Source: Lachnospiraceae bacterium (GTDB lineage Bacteria; Bacillota; Clostridia; Lachnospirales; Lachnospiraceae). Taken from it: DNA of 44,660 nucleotides. Shown piece after piece: positions 9,833 to 18,051 of the stretch. The stretch's first letter is position 1, and the number at the start of each line of letters is the position of its first letter. The notes under the pieces were generated by a model that saw only the letters and a list, made by a program, of their open reading frames with translations, was not told the DNA's origin and searched no databases. The position numbers were made by a program, and so were the translations under genes. The stretch is taken from assembly GCA_017513125.1 (NCBI GenBank), contig JAFWDI010000024.1, forward strand, positions 1-44,660, given 5' to 3'.

Positions 9833-9892
9833 ATGCAAGACCGCTTTCGTGTTTTCAGAGTAATACACAAAAAGCGGTCTTTTTTTGTATAA
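9833..9892 (+). CDS. Possible 19-residue leader peptide overlapping a terminator
   Basis: An ATG at 9833 follows GGAGGG by 4 bases and opens a 19-codon frame (MQDRFRVFRVIHKKRSFFV) ending in TAA at 9890-9892. The whole frame is laid over a perfect terminator hairpin. It lies between the divergent gap and histidinol-phosphatase genes and points towards the latter. It contains four Arg codons but only one His, so it does not look like a classical his leader. It may be chance. It is listed because ribosome site, frame and terminator fall together. Confidence 0.25.
   Translation: MQDRFRVFRVIHKKRSFFV
9837..9886 (+). terminator. Terminator hairpin without an obvious upstream plus-strand gene
   Basis: AAGACCGCTTT (9837-9847) pairs perfectly with 9871-9881 (11 bp), followed by seven T on the plus strand. 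The neighbouring gene on the left is transcribed away from it, so the only transcript it could stop is a short plus-strand leader or small RNA started in the preceding AT-rich 40 bases. It could be an attenuator for the histidinol-phosphatase gene or the end of a small RNA. Confidence 0.65.
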
Positions 9893-9959
9893 AGTCTGGC
9901 AATGTTTACCGCGGTTTCGTACGAAGGCATTGCCCGTACGGCGAGATCTGGAGTAAAAT

Positions 9960-10760
9960 GTGGCCATGTACTGGGATTCACACATGCACACATCGTTCTC
10001 ATTCGACTCGGACGCCGCCCCGGAAGACCAGATCCGGCGCGCGGCGGAGATCGGGCTGCCCGGGATCTGCATCACGGACCACATGGACTTCGTGTGGGGC
10101 GATGACCAGCCGTATCTTTACGACGCGGACGCGTACTGCCGCACGCTCTCCGCTCTCCGCGAAAAGTATGCGGACCGGATCCGCATAAACATCGGGATCG
10201 AGCTGGGATGCCAGGCCGAGATGACGGACACGCTCGCGGCGGCGCTCGCAGAGCACCCGTACGATTTCGTGATCGGTTCGACACATTTCGCGGAAGGGAT
10301 GGATCCGTATTACAGGGAGTATTTCGACGGGCGTACGAACCCGGAGGGCTTCCGCGCGTTTTTCGAGCGGATCCTGGAAAACCTGGAGGCGTTCGATGAC
10401 TTCGATACGCTGGGCCACCTGGACTACGTGACCCGCTACGGGATCGAGGGAAACGGCATATATGACTGGATAGATTACCGCGAGATCTTCGAGGCGGTCC
10501 TGAGACACCTGATCGCGAAGGACATCTGTCTCGAGGTGAACACTTCCGGTTTCCGGTACGGCGCCGGTCCGAACCCCTGTGAGGGTCTCCTGAGGTTCTA
10601 CCGCAGTCTCGGCGGACGGCTGATCACGCTGGGCGCGGACGCGCACACGCCGGACCGGATCGCGTATGCGTTTGACCGGATCGGAGAGCTGCTGAAAGGC
10701 TGCGGCTTCACCGAATACATGGTCTTCACGAACAGAAAAGCCGAGGCATTCCCGCTGTGA
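9960..10760 (+). CDS. hisJ: PHP-domain histidinol-phosphatase (HisJ/HisK family)
   Basis: Probable metal-dependent phosphatase that turns histidinol phosphate into histidinol, the next-to-last stage of histidine synthesis. The PHP metal ligands are all visible in order: DSHMHTSFS near the N-terminus, CITDHMDF, GIELG, GSTHF, GHLDYVTRYG and the late GADAHTPD. At 266 residues it matches the monofunctional HisJ size. The start is taken as GTG at 9960, six bases after GGAG; an in-frame ATG at 9966 is the alternative. It stands alone between a minus-strand glycolytic operon and a minus-strand hydrolase, with its own terminator. No other his genes are near, and related PHP phosphatases with other substrates exist, so the substrate is inferred. 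Confidence 0.85.
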   Translation: MAMYWDSHMHTSFSFDSDAAPEDQIRRAAEIGLPGICITDHMDFVWGDDQPYLYDADAYCRTLSALREKYADRIRINIGIELGCQAEMTDTLAAALAEHPYDFVIGSTHFAEGMDPYYREYFDGRTNPEGFRAFFERILENLEAFDDFDTLGHLDYVTRYGIEGNGIYDWIDYREIFEAVLRHLIAKDICLEVNTSGFRYGAGPNPCEGLLRFYRSLGGRLITLGADAHTPDRIAYAFDRIGELLKGCGFTEYMVFTNRKAEAFPL

Positions 10761-10778
10761 CGGGGCCCCGGCTTTTTT
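10736..10778 (+). terminator. Terminator overlapping the end of the PHP phosphatase gene
   Basis: The 5' arm AAAAGCCGAGGC lies in the last codons of the gene and pairs with GCCCCGGCTTTT after the stop, then a T run. The opposite strand also ends in four T, so it may weakly stop transcripts arriving from the right. Confidence 0.75.
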
Positions 10779-10839
10779 CATGTTTTCAACGATTTCTCTT
10801 CTTCCGGCTCCGGCCGTTCACACGTTCCCCGCATGAGCC

Positions 10840-11574
10840 TCAGGAAAGCAGGAAGTCGAGGACCGCGGCATTGAACGCCGCAGGCTCCTTCATCGCAATG
10901 AAATGATCGCCCTCGATCCGCACCATGCGGGCGTCCGGCAGCGAGTCCGCGATCAGCTGCGAGTGCGCGTCGTCGATCATATCGTCAGTCCCGACGATCA
11001 CGAGGGTCGGGACCGTGATTCCGGCGAGCTGCTCCGGACGGATGTCCGGCTCGTCGATCATAAGCTTCATCCGCTCGCAGATCACGCAGAGCTCCCTGCG
11101 CCGCGTCAGCAGCTCCTCCTCTTCCTGTTCCGGATCCGCCTCTTCCTGTTCCAGATCCGCCAGCTCCGAAGCCGCGTCGTCATATGTGTCTTCGATCTCC
11201 TCCCGCACTTCCGGTTTCAGGCCGTCCCAGAACAGATTCGCCCCGTTCAGGATCAGTTTATTGATGCGCGCACAAGAGTTCAGCGCAAACAGCAGCGCGA
11301 TGTTCCCGCCGTCCGAGAACCCCAGCACGTGCGCCTTTTCGATCTCTTCTTCTTCGAGAAAATCCTCCAGATCCCGCGCGAACTGCGCCAGTGTGAACGG
11401 GCGGCTCCCGCGCGGTGAACCGCCGTAGCCCCGCGTGTCGATCGCGATCACGCGGAAATATTCCGACAGCGGCCCCATCTGCTCCTGAAAGTATGCGCCG
11501 TCCCCTCCGTTCCCATGCAGCAGGATCAGGGGTTCGCCTTCGCCGGCTTCTCTGTAATGAAGAACAATATCCAT
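10840..11574 (-). CDS. Alpha/beta-fold hydrolase
   Basis: Cytosolic serine hydrolase of 244 residues. The oxyanion region HGNGGDG, the nucleophile elbow GFSDGG, the acid residue in VGTDDMID and the late histidine in EGDHF form a complete catalytic set. The cap region between strands 6 and 7 (about residues 120-165) is unusually acidic, with two EQEEADPEQEE-like units that come from a short direct DNA repeat near 11120-11160. Substrate unknown; the closest general match is the esterase/peroxidase-like group with GxSDGG elbows. It is transcribed in the same direction as yfbR but separated from it by a likely terminator, so it is probably a single gene. Confidence 0.9.
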   Translation of the reverse strand: MDIVLHYREAGEGEPLILLHGNGGDGAYFQEQMGPLSEYFRVIAIDTRGYGGSPRGSRPFTLAQFARDLEDFLEEEEIEKAHVLGFSDGGNIALLFALNSCARINKLILNGANLFWDGLKPEVREEIEDTYDDAASELADLEQEEADPEQEEEELLTRRRELCVICERMKLMIDEPDIRPEQLAGITVPTLVIVGTDDMIDDAHSQLIADSLPDARMVRIEGDHFIAMKEPAAFNAAVLDFLLS

Positions 11575-11597
11575 TCGTTCGCCTTTCCGTTATCCGA

Positions 11598-11630
11598 AAG
11601 TAAAAGCCGGACCATCACCCGTGATGATCC
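11598..11630 (-). terminator. Likely terminator after yfbR
   Basis: On the minus strand GGATCATCAC and GTGATGGTCC form a 10-base imperfect stem, followed by GGCTTTTACTTT. It begins 6 bases after the yfbR stop. The T run is interrupted, so strength is uncertain. Confidence 0.5.
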
Positions 11631-11635
11631 TGCCT

Positions 11636-12268
11636 TCAGGACAGTTCATCCAGCGTGCTCCCGTAAGGCGGCAGGAACTCGCGGCAGAAGTCGTCCACTT
11701 CCGGAAGTTCCTCACGCATCGCGGCGACCGCGCGCTCCGTGGAAGCCTTCGCGGTCGCGAACTCGCGGTTCCCGCTGCCTTCCTCTTCGATGCATTTGAT
11801 CAGCGCGGAAAGCTTATCCGCGGCCTTCACGAGCCGGCGCATGTAGCGCTCGTTCTCCGCCGCCTCACCTTCCGCGGCCGCTTCGCCTTCCTCGGCAAAG
11901 AGCGGTTCGTAGACCGGCCGCAGATCTTCGGGCAGCCTGGCCAGAAGGTGCTCTCCCGCCTCGCGCTCCACGGATTTATAGGCGCGCTTCAGGGACTCGC
12001 TGCCGTACTTGACCGGAGTCGGCATATCGCCCGTGATGATCTCGGTCGCGTCATGGTAGAGCGCGGTCAATGCCGCCTTCTCCGCGTTCAGCGCGCGGCC
12101 GTGACGGACGTTTCCGAGCACGCAGAGCGCATGCGCGATCATCGCTACTTCCAGCGAATGCTCGCTCAGGTTTTCCGGGCGCGAGGCGCGCATGAGCGCC
12201 CACCTCTCGATGTATTTCATCCGCGAAACGGATGCGAAAAATGTATAGGTCCTGGCCTGACTGCTCAT
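11636..12268 (-). CDS. yfbR: HD-domain 5'-deoxynucleotidase, YfbR type
   Basis: Probable metal-dependent phosphohydrolase that removes phosphate from deoxynucleoside 5'-monophosphates. The N-terminal part closely follows the E. coli YfbR pattern: RMKYIERWALMR, NLSEHSLEVAMIAHAL, then YHDATEIITGDMPTPVKY, which carries the HD dyad and the further metal and substrate residues. It has 210 residues, slightly longer than YfbR, with an Ala/Glu-rich insertion around residues 125-140. The start overlaps the stop of the upstream His-rich gene by four bases (ATGA), so translation is coupled. It is the last gene of a run beginning with hslO. Confidence 0.93.
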   Translation of the reverse strand: MSSQARTYTFFASVSRMKYIERWALMRASRPENLSEHSLEVAMIAHALCVLGNVRHGRALNAEKAALTALYHDATEIITGDMPTPVKYGSESLKRAYKSVEREAGEHLLARLPEDLRPVYEPLFAEEGEAAAEGEAAENERYMRRLVKAADKLSALIKCIEEEGSGNREFATAKASTERAVAAMREELPEVDDFCREFLPPYGSTLDELS

Positions 12269-12495
12269 AGGAAATCGTTATCCTCCTCCCAGCCCTCATC
12301 GAAACCGTCGAAATGCCCGCGCATATAGCTGCTGTTTTTCCTGTCATGATGGGACGGGCTCTTCATCCACAGACCGTCGCTGAAGCCGCGGTCATAACTG
12401 CTTTTATGCTTCGAATGATGATGGTGATGCGATGAATGTCCGTGGTGCGATCCTTTATGTCCGTCACCGAATAAAAACGATTTCAGCAATGACAT
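12265..12495 (-). CDS. Small His-rich protein of unknown function
   Basis: A 76-residue protein with a hydrophobic start (MSLLKSFLFG), a histidine cluster at residues 13-29 (HKGSHHGHSSHHHHHSKHK), and two similar RGFSDGLW and RGHFDGFDEGW segments, ending in an acidic tail. No family was recognised. The His cluster suggests metal binding (Ni, Zn or Co), which is inference. It lies 10 bases after the M18 aminopeptidase, itself a metalloenzyme, and overlaps yfbR, a metal-dependent phosphohydrolase, by four bases. The ribosome site is weak (AAAGAG). The coupling on both sides and the compact composition make it a real gene rather than a chance frame. Confidence 0.75.
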   Translation of the reverse strand: MSLLKSFLFGDGHKGSHHGHSSHHHHHSKHKSSYDRGFSDGLWMKSPSHHDRKNSSYMRGHFDGFDEGWEEDNDFL

Positions 12496-12505
12496 CTCTT
12501 TCGTC

Positions 12506-13993
12506 TCACTTTCCGATACTGACCGTCCCGTCCGCTCCGAAGCGGATCCGGGTCGAGAAAAATGTCCGTGCCGCAGCGGCCAGATACGCCGTGTCGCGCG
12601 CGCCGGCCGTTTCGTAAGCGGAATGCATGGCCAGCTGCGGCAGGCCGATATCGACCGTGCTCACCGAGACCTGCGTATCCGCGATCGTTCCGAGGGTCGA
12701 GCCGCCGGGGATGTCCGAGCGGTTCGCGAACGTCTGGCACGGCACGCCCGCCAGTTCGCAGATCCTGCGGAACACCGCTCCGGAGAGCGCGTCGGTCGCA
12801 TAGCGCATGGTCGCGGTGTATTTGATCACGATGCCGCCGTTCATGACCGGACGGTTCGTGGGATCAGCCTTCGACGCGTCGTTCGGATGAACGCCGTGGG
12901 CATTGTCTGCCGAGATCATGAAGCTCTTCGCCAGCGCACGGTAATATGCTTCGGTGATACCCGGCGCGCCGGCCTCTCCCGCCCCGGCGGAAAACGCTTC
13001 CGAACCGCAGATCCGGAACAGCGTGTTTTTCAGGAGATCCGAGGCAGCTCCCTGCTTCGTGCCGCTTCCGATCTCCTCGTTATCCAGCACGCAGAAGACC
13101 GGGATATCTCCGCCCGGCGCATCCGCACCGGCTTCCGTATCCGTGCCGGCCGAAGCGTCCGCCGACGCCTCCAGAAAGCCGCGCAGACCCGCGTAAAGGC
13201 ACTGCAGATCATCCAGTCTCGGCGAGGCGATAAACTCGCGCTCCGCGCCGAAAACGGTCCCGGGCTCACGGTTATAGAGGAACAGGTCCGCATCCAGGAT
13301 GTTCTCCGGTTCCACGCCGACCTCAGACGCGACCAGGCGCAGAAAACGGTCTTTTGAGGCTTCTTCATCCTCGTCTCCGCCGGCTGCCGCGGAGACACCC
13401 GCAAACAGCGGCAGCATGTCGTTCTGGGGGTTCCACGACTTCGACTCGTTCACGCCCCGATCCATGTGGATCGCGAGGTTCGGGATCACGAACAGGTCGC
13501 GGTCCAGATTAACGAGCCGCGCGGAAACGCCTTCCCCGTCGCGGATCACCAGACGGCCCGCGGCCGAAAGAGGCCGGTCGAGCCACGTCGACATCAGCAT
13601 GCCTCCGTAGCATTCCACGTTCAGTTTCAGATACTTGTCTTCGACCCGGATCTCCGCGTTCGGCTTGATCTTAAACGCCGGTGAATCCGGATGTGCGGCA
13701 TAGATATGAAACGCGGGGACGCCGCCGGTCCCGCAGTCCGCGTCTGCCGCCCCCGGCATCCGGAACGCGATCAGGGAAGATCCGTTCCGGCGGACCAGAT
13801 ATCTCCCGCCCGGACGCAGTTCCCAGCGCTCGCTCTCCGACAGCTCTTCGAAGCCGGCGGCGCGCAGTTCGACCGCAATGTTCTCCGCCGCGAAGAAGCT
13901 GTTCGGGCTCCTGCGGATGAAGTCGAGCAGGCCTTCATTCACCTCCTCGGCCGAAAATGTTCTGTCATCTTTCAGGTCTTTCTTCTCAGTCAT
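12506..13993 (-). CDS. apeB: M18 family aminopeptidase
   Basis: Cytosolic zinc aminopeptidase of the aspartyl-aminopeptidase family, forming large oligomers in known members. Two-metal ligands are visible: His in YAAHPDSP, Asp and Glu in CVLDNEEIGSGT, the Asp in ISADNAHGVHPN and the late His in LAMHSAYETAG. At 495 residues it is slightly longer than the usual 430-480; an Ala/Gly/Asp-rich insertion at about residues 280-300 accounts for much of this. The start at 13993 has AAGGAGAGG at good distance. It follows the two chromate-type transporter genes by 18 bases and is probably in the same transcript. Confidence 0.95.
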   Translation of the reverse strand: MTEKKDLKDDRTFSAEEVNEGLLDFIRRSPNSFFAAENIAVELRAAGFEELSESERWELRPGGRYLVRRNGSSLIAFRMPGAADADCGTGGVPAFHIYAAHPDSPAFKIKPNAEIRVEDKYLKLNVECYGGMLMSTWLDRPLSAAGRLVIRDGEGVSARLVNLDRDLFVIPNLAIHMDRGVNESKSWNPQNDMLPLFAGVSAAAGGDEDEEASKDRFLRLVASEVGVEPENILDADLFLYNREPGTVFGAEREFIASPRLDDLQCLYAGLRGFLEASADASAGTDTEAGADAPGGDIPVFCVLDNEEIGSGTKQGAASDLLKNTLFRICGSEAFSAGAGEAGAPGITEAYYRALAKSFMISADNAHGVHPNDASKADPTNRPVMNGGIVIKYTATMRYATDALSGAVFRRICELAGVPCQTFANRSDIPGGSTLGTIADTQVSVSTVDIGLPQLAMHSAYETAGARDTAYLAAAARTFFSTRIRFGADGTVSIGK

Positions 13994-14011
13994 GTCCTCT
14001 CCTTCGCCGGA

Positions 14012-14572
14012 TCACAGATCCAGCAGATATCCGGCCGCGATTCCGGCGGCCGCGCAAAGCAGTATGATAAAGATCGGGTGGATCTTTTTCATCGCCATCA
14101 CGAAAGCGATCACACAGAGCACCGCGCTCACGGCGAAAGTCCAGGTAAACCCGGTGAACACGCCCATTGGCACAAACACCGTCAGCGCCACGGTCACGAG
14201 CGCCTTCCCGATCAGTCCCACGACCGCGGGCTTCAGACCGGTCATCGCGCCCTCGACGATCCGGTTCTTCCGGAAGCGCTCGTAAAACGTCGCGACCAGC
14301 AGGATGATCAGGAACGATGGCAGCACCACACCTGCGGTCGCGCAGACAGCCCCGATCATTCCTCCTGTCTGACTGCCCACGTAAGTGGCGATATTCACCG
14401 CGAACGGTCCCGGCGTGCTCTCGCTCACCGCTATAAAATCCACCAGGGTCCCGCTGTCCAGCCAGCCGCGCGCGAGGACTTCCTCCTGGATCAGCGGAAT
14501 CATTGCGTAGCCGCCGCCGAACGTAAAGAGCCCGATCTTAAAGAACGAAAGAAACAGCCGAAGGAAGATCAT
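14012..14572 (-). CDS. Chromate transporter family protein, half-size (second of pair)
   Basis: Integral membrane protein of 186 residues from the CHR (ChrA-like) family. It carries a single CHR domain with the hallmark FTFGGGYAMIPLI near the N-terminus and ESTPGPFAVNIATYVG, followed by four to five hydrophobic segments. The start at 14572 overlaps the stop of the preceding CHR gene by four bases (ATGA), which decides against a longer frame starting 49 codons earlier. Half-size CHR proteins normally work as pairs of opposite membrane orientation. Some full-length members export chromate; the substrate of short pairs in anaerobes is not known. Confidence 0.93.
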   Translation of the reverse strand: MIFLRLFLSFFKIGLFTFGGGYAMIPLIQEEVLARGWLDSGTLVDFIAVSESTPGPFAVNIATYVGSQTGGMIGAVCATAGVVLPSFLIILLVATFYERFRKNRIVEGAMTGLKPAVVGLIGKALVTVALTVFVPMGVFTGFTWTFAVSAVLCVIAFVMAMKKIHPIFIILLCAAAGIAAGYLLDL

Positions 14573-15141
14573 GTCTCTGTCCTCCTTCTGCCGAGAGCCG
14601 ACGTCACGATCCCGAACACCGCGCAGCAGATGATGATCAGCACCACCGGCACCTTCAGGAACGCCGCCGCCGCGAACGCGCCGAACATCACGATATACGA
14701 GACCGCGCCTTTCGGGCACTTCCGATACATCGTGATCAGCGCCTTCGCGATCAATGCCAGCACGCCGGCGCGGATCCCGAAAAACGCGTAGCGGACCGGG
14801 CGCAGATCCCAGAACCGCCGCAGCACGAACGAGATCAGCAGGATCACGACAAACGAAGGCAGGACCACGCCCAGCGTGGCCGCCGCGGCGCCCGGCACTC
14901 CGAGCAGGCGGTAGCCGATAAACGTGGCGGAATTGATCGCGACCGGCCCGGGCGTGGATTCCGCGATCGCCGTGATCTCGAGGATATCCTCCTCCGTGAT
15001 CCAGTGTTTCGTTTCCACAGCTTCTTTCTGGATCAGCGGAATCATTGCATAACCGCCGCCGAACGTGAATCCGCCGATCTTCATGAAGGTCAGGAACAGT
15101 TCCCCCGCAGTTTTCAGGCGTTCACTCTTCACTGCCGTCAC
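14569..15141 (-). CDS. Chromate transporter family protein, half-size (first of pair)
   Basis: A 190-residue membrane protein with one CHR domain: FTFGGGYAMIPLIQKE, AESTPGPVAINSATFIG and several hydrophobic helices. It is similar to its downstream partner, consistent with an old duplication. It overlaps hslO upstream and its partner downstream by four bases each (ATGA), so all three are translationally coupled. Together with the partner it likely forms one anion transporter. Placement after the redox chaperone Hsp33 hints at a stress setting, which is only inference. Confidence 0.93.
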   Translation of the reverse strand: MTAVKSERLKTAGELFLTFMKIGGFTFGGGYAMIPLIQKEAVETKHWITEEDILEITAIAESTPGPVAINSATFIGYRLLGVPGAAAATLGVVLPSFVVILLISFVLRRFWDLRPVRYAFFGIRAGVLALIAKALITMYRKCPKGAVSYIVMFGAFAAAAFLKVPVVLIIICCAVFGIVTSALGRRRTET

Positions 15142-16118
15142 TCGTCCTCCGAACCGTGATCAGGTGCCGGCGCGTTTTCCGCCGCCGGCGCACTATCCGC
15201 TTCCGGACCGTTCCCGCCGATGATCCGCTCCGCGACGCGCTGCATCCGCGCGCGCAGCAGCTCCTTCAGCTCATCGACGCCGAACCGGTAAGTCTCACCG
15301 CAGAAATCGCACTTCACCTCGATCGGCTCGCCGTCCGCGATCATCTCCCGCATATCCTTCATCGATACCGCGCCGAGCACGCGCGTGATCCGCTCGCGGG
15401 AACAGTCGCAGAAAAACCGTGCGGGCATCGTGTCATTGATCTGCAGATCCATGTCGCCCAGAAGCCGCTCCAGAATCTCCTCGGGCCCCATCCCCTCTTC
15501 CATCAGGGAAGTGACCGAACCGATCTCCGCGAGCCGCGCCTCCAGCCGGTCCACGATGTCATCCTTCGCGAAAGGCATCAGCTGGATGATGAACCCGCCC
15601 GCCTGCTTCACCGTGCAGTCCGTGTCTACCAGCACACCGAGCCCGACCGCCGACGGGGTCTGCTCCGAAGTCATAAAGTAATAAGCGAGGTCGTCCCCGA
15701 TCTCGCCGGTCTGCAATTCGCACTGGCCGGTGTAAGGCTCCTTCAACCCCAGATCCTTCGTGACCGAGAGCGTTCCGGGAGCCACCGCCCCGCCGACGTC
15801 CAGCTTTCCGCGGCGCTTCAGCGGGATCAGCACGTGCGGGTTATGCACATAGCCTTTCACGTTTCCCCGGCTGTCCGCCGTGACGAGGATCCCTTCCGCG
15901 GGTCCGTCGCTCTTAATGCGGATCGTGAGAACGTCTTCGTCGCCTTTCATCATGGCGCCCATCATCGCGGCCGCCGAGAGCGTGCGCCCCAGCGCGGCCG
16001 TCATGACCGGCGTCGTGTCGTGACGCCTGCGTGCCTCTTCCGCCAGTCCGGTCGAGCGGATCGCGAAAGCGCGGATGTAGCCGTCCGCCGCGGTCGCGCG
16101 TACGATATAGTCATTCAC
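15138..16118 (-). CDS. hslO: Hsp33 redox-regulated chaperone
   Basis: Cytosolic holdase activated by oxidative unfolding. The 326-residue protein has the N-terminal Hsp33 core (RATAADGYIRAFAIRS, GRTLSAAAMMGAMMKG) and the C-terminal zinc switch CDC-X30-CDFC, whose four cysteines bind zinc when reduced. After the switch there is a non-conserved Ala/Pro/Glu tail of about 35 residues. The start is GTG at 16118 with AAGGAG eight bases upstream. It is first in a coupled minus-strand run with the two CHR transporters; the last four bases overlap the next gene. The 159-base gap to the divergent YitT gene holds the promoters of both, but no box was clear enough to call. Confidence 0.96.
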   Translation of the reverse strand: MNDYIVRATAADGYIRAFAIRSTGLAEEARRRHDTTPVMTAALGRTLSAAAMMGAMMKGDEDVLTIRIKSDGPAEGILVTADSRGNVKGYVHNPHVLIPLKRRGKLDVGGAVAPGTLSVTKDLGLKEPYTGQCELQTGEIGDDLAYYFMTSEQTPSAVGLGVLVDTDCTVKQAGGFIIQLMPFAKDDIVDRLEARLAEIGSVTSLMEEGMGPEEILERLLGDMDLQINDTMPARFFCDCSRERITRVLGAVSMKDMREMIADGEPIEVKCDFCGETYRFGVDELKELLRARMQRVAERIIGGNGPEADSAPAAENAPAPDHGSEDE

Positions 16119-16277
16119 TGTCTTTTCTCCTTATCGGGTTTTCATTATCCCGAACATAATCGAATGTGTCTTTGCTTTTTTATCTGTAATGTAGTTTTAT
16201 TATTACCGTTTTAAAAATGGCTCCGTCATCGGAAGCCGATATATCATAGCACATTCTCGCGCAGGGGGACGCATGAA

Positions 16278-17150
16278 ATGATACTCGGAATAAAGATCGA
16301 ACCGAAAAAAGATCTGATCAGACTGGCGGTCGTCGTAGCGGCTGCTTTTTTAATGGCATTGAACGTAAAAAGCTTCGTCCGCACCGGCGGTCTGTTTCCC
16401 GGCGGCGTGTCGGGGCTCACGCTGTTGATTCAGCGCGCACTGCTGAGGCACACCGGCATCGAGGTCCCCTACTCGATCCTGAACATCCTGCTGAACGTGG
16501 GCCCGATCTACATCGGTTTCCGCTTCATCGGGAAGAAATTCACGCTGTATTCGCTGATCATGATCTTTCTGAGCAGCTTTCTGGTCGACCTTCTCCCCGC
16601 CTATATCCTGACCTACGACACGCTGCTGATCTCGATCTTCGGCGGCATCATCAACGGCGCGGCCACGAGCATGTGCCTGGCCGTGGACGCGACCAGCGGC
16701 GGGACCGACTTCATCAGCATCTTCATGTCCCTGCGGCGCGGGCTCGATTCCTTCAACATCATCCTCGCGTTCAATGCCTGCATCCTCGTCGTTGCCGGCC
16801 TTCTGTTCGGCTGGGACAAGGCCCTCTATTCGATCATCTTCCAGTTCGTCTCGACGCAGGTCATCCACCTGCTCTTCAAGACCTACCAGCAGCAGACGCT
16901 TTTCGTCGTCACGGACCGCGCCCCGGAGATCTGCGAAGAGATCCACCGCGTATCGCACCACGGCGCGACGATCATGCAGGCCGAGGGTTCCTACGAAAAC
17001 GCCTCGCGCCAGGTCGTGTATTCCGTGGTCTCCGGCGCACAGACGCGGAAGGTGATCGCCGCGGTCCGAAAGGTCGATCCGGGCGCGTTCATCAACTCGA
17101 TCAAGACCTCCGAAGTGCGCGGCAACTTCTATCAGAATCCCAAGGACTGA
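16278..17150 (+). CDS. YitT family membrane protein
   Basis: A 290-residue protein with about five to six hydrophobic segments in the first 200 residues (for example LAVVVAAAFLMALNV, SLIMIFLSSFLVDLLPAYIL, CILVVAGLLFGW) and a soluble C-terminal domain of the DUF2179 type (residues about 215-285, GATIMQAEGSYENAS, VVSGAQTRKVIAAV, DPGAFINSIKTSEVRGNF). The FLMALNVKSFV..GGLFPGGVSGL N-terminus is typical of the family. The C-terminal part resembles small regulatory domains, but transport function is unproven. It stands alone on the plus strand between divergent hslO and a convergent small gene. Confidence 0.93.
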   Translation: MILGIKIEPKKDLIRLAVVVAAAFLMALNVKSFVRTGGLFPGGVSGLTLLIQRALLRHTGIEVPYSILNILLNVGPIYIGFRFIGKKFTLYSLIMIFLSSFLVDLLPAYILTYDTLLISIFGGIINGAATSMCLAVDATSGGTDFISIFMSLRRGLDSFNIILAFNACILVVAGLLFGWDKALYSIIFQFVSTQVIHLLFKTYQQQTLFVVTDRAPEICEEIHRVSHHGATIMQAEGSYENASRQVVYSVVSGAQTRKVIAAVRKVDPGAFINSIKTSEVRGNFYQNPKD

Positions 17151-17177
17151 TCCGGCGCGGCGCCTGCCGCTCCGTCC

Positions 17178-17582
17178 TCACCACTTCATGATCCGGCGCA
17201 GATCCGGACGGCAGTATTTGATATACAGGTAATCCCCGTTCCGGAAAAGCAGTTCCGTCTTCTCGGGATAAAAATCCCGGTACTCCGGAAAATCCGTCGG
17301 CCGGTAATAATACACGATGTCATATTCGCGGTCGTAGCGCCGCGCCAGCACTTCCTTCCCGGCGGGGTTCCGGAAGAGCGCGGCATGCGTCGTATAGGTA
17401 TTGATAAAACAGTCGACGACGTTCATCAGCTCCGTTTCACCGGGTTCGATCTTCAGCTTTTCGATCTCCGCGCACGCAAATGTCCACGCGTCGTCGCGAT
17501 ATCTCCCCTCCAGAATCTCCAGGAAGATATCGTAATCGCGCGAGGATCCGCCCTTTTCCGGAAAATGGACCACATCCGCCAT
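17178..17582 (-). CDS. Hypothetical protein
   Basis: A 134-residue soluble protein with no recognised family. It begins MADVVHFPEKGGSSRDYDI and is rich in Tyr, Arg and acidic residues; a DCFINTYTTHAALFRNPAGKE stretch lies in the middle and YLYIKYCRPDLRRIMKW at the end. GAGGTGA is well placed before the ATG. It lies 40 bases after the DUF1810 gene, so it is probably the last gene of the sepF operon, and it converges with YitT 28 bases away. Codon use matches the neighbours, supporting a true gene. Confidence 0.75.
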   Translation of the reverse strand: MADVVHFPEKGGSSRDYDIFLEILEGRYRDDAWTFACAEIEKLKIEPGETELMNVVDCFINTYTTHAALFRNPAGKEVLARRYDREYDIVYYYRPTDFPEYRDFYPEKTELLFRNGDYLYIKYCRPDLRRIMKW

Positions 17583-17622
17583 CGCTCACCTCTTTCGCTC
17601 ACGCCGGGCGCGTTTCATCCGT

Positions 17623-18051
17623 TTAACGCCCGCTCAGGATGTCCATCGTAAGTTCACATCGCTTCCCGCCGTAGCATTTCTCCAGCACCGCGTCGAACAC
17701 GGCTTTCTGCTCCGGCCGCTCCGCCGCAGCCGAAAACAGCGTCATGCAGGACCTTACCTTCATCGCGTCGAGCCCGCCGAAGATCTCCCGGGGCGATCTG
17801 TCCTGCGCCAGCACCGCTTCCGTGATCTCCAGAAGCCGCGCCGAGAGCACAGGATCGGCGAGATATTCCTTCGCCTCGTCCAGAGAAGCGATTCCGTAGT
17901 CGTACGACGGACCGGACTTTCCCAGCCCGCGGATCTGCGGGAAAATGTACCAGATCCAGTGCGTTTCTTTTCTTCCGGCTTTCACTTCGCGCAGCGCCCG
18001 CGCGTAGTCCCGCTTCTGCGGTCCGTAAAACCGGCCGATCCCGTTCATCAT
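17623..18051 (-). CDS. DUF1810 family protein
   Basis: A 142-residue soluble protein with the conserved DUF1810 signature: RFYGPQKRDYARALREVKAGRKETHWIWYIFPQ near the start (key words HWIWYIFPQ and GLGKS), YGIASLDEAKEYL, and MKVRSCMTLFSAAA. The length is typical. The biochemical role of the family is unknown. It overlaps the stop of sepF by four bases (ATGA), so it is made together with a cell-division protein, an unusual setting. Confidence 0.92.
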   Translation of the reverse strand: MMNGIGRFYGPQKRDYARALREVKAGRKETHWIWYIFPQIRGLGKSGPSYDYGIASLDEAKEYLADPVLSARLLEITEAVLAQDRSPREIFGGLDAMKVRSCMTLFSAAAERPEQKAVFDAVLEKCYGGKRCELTMDILSGR

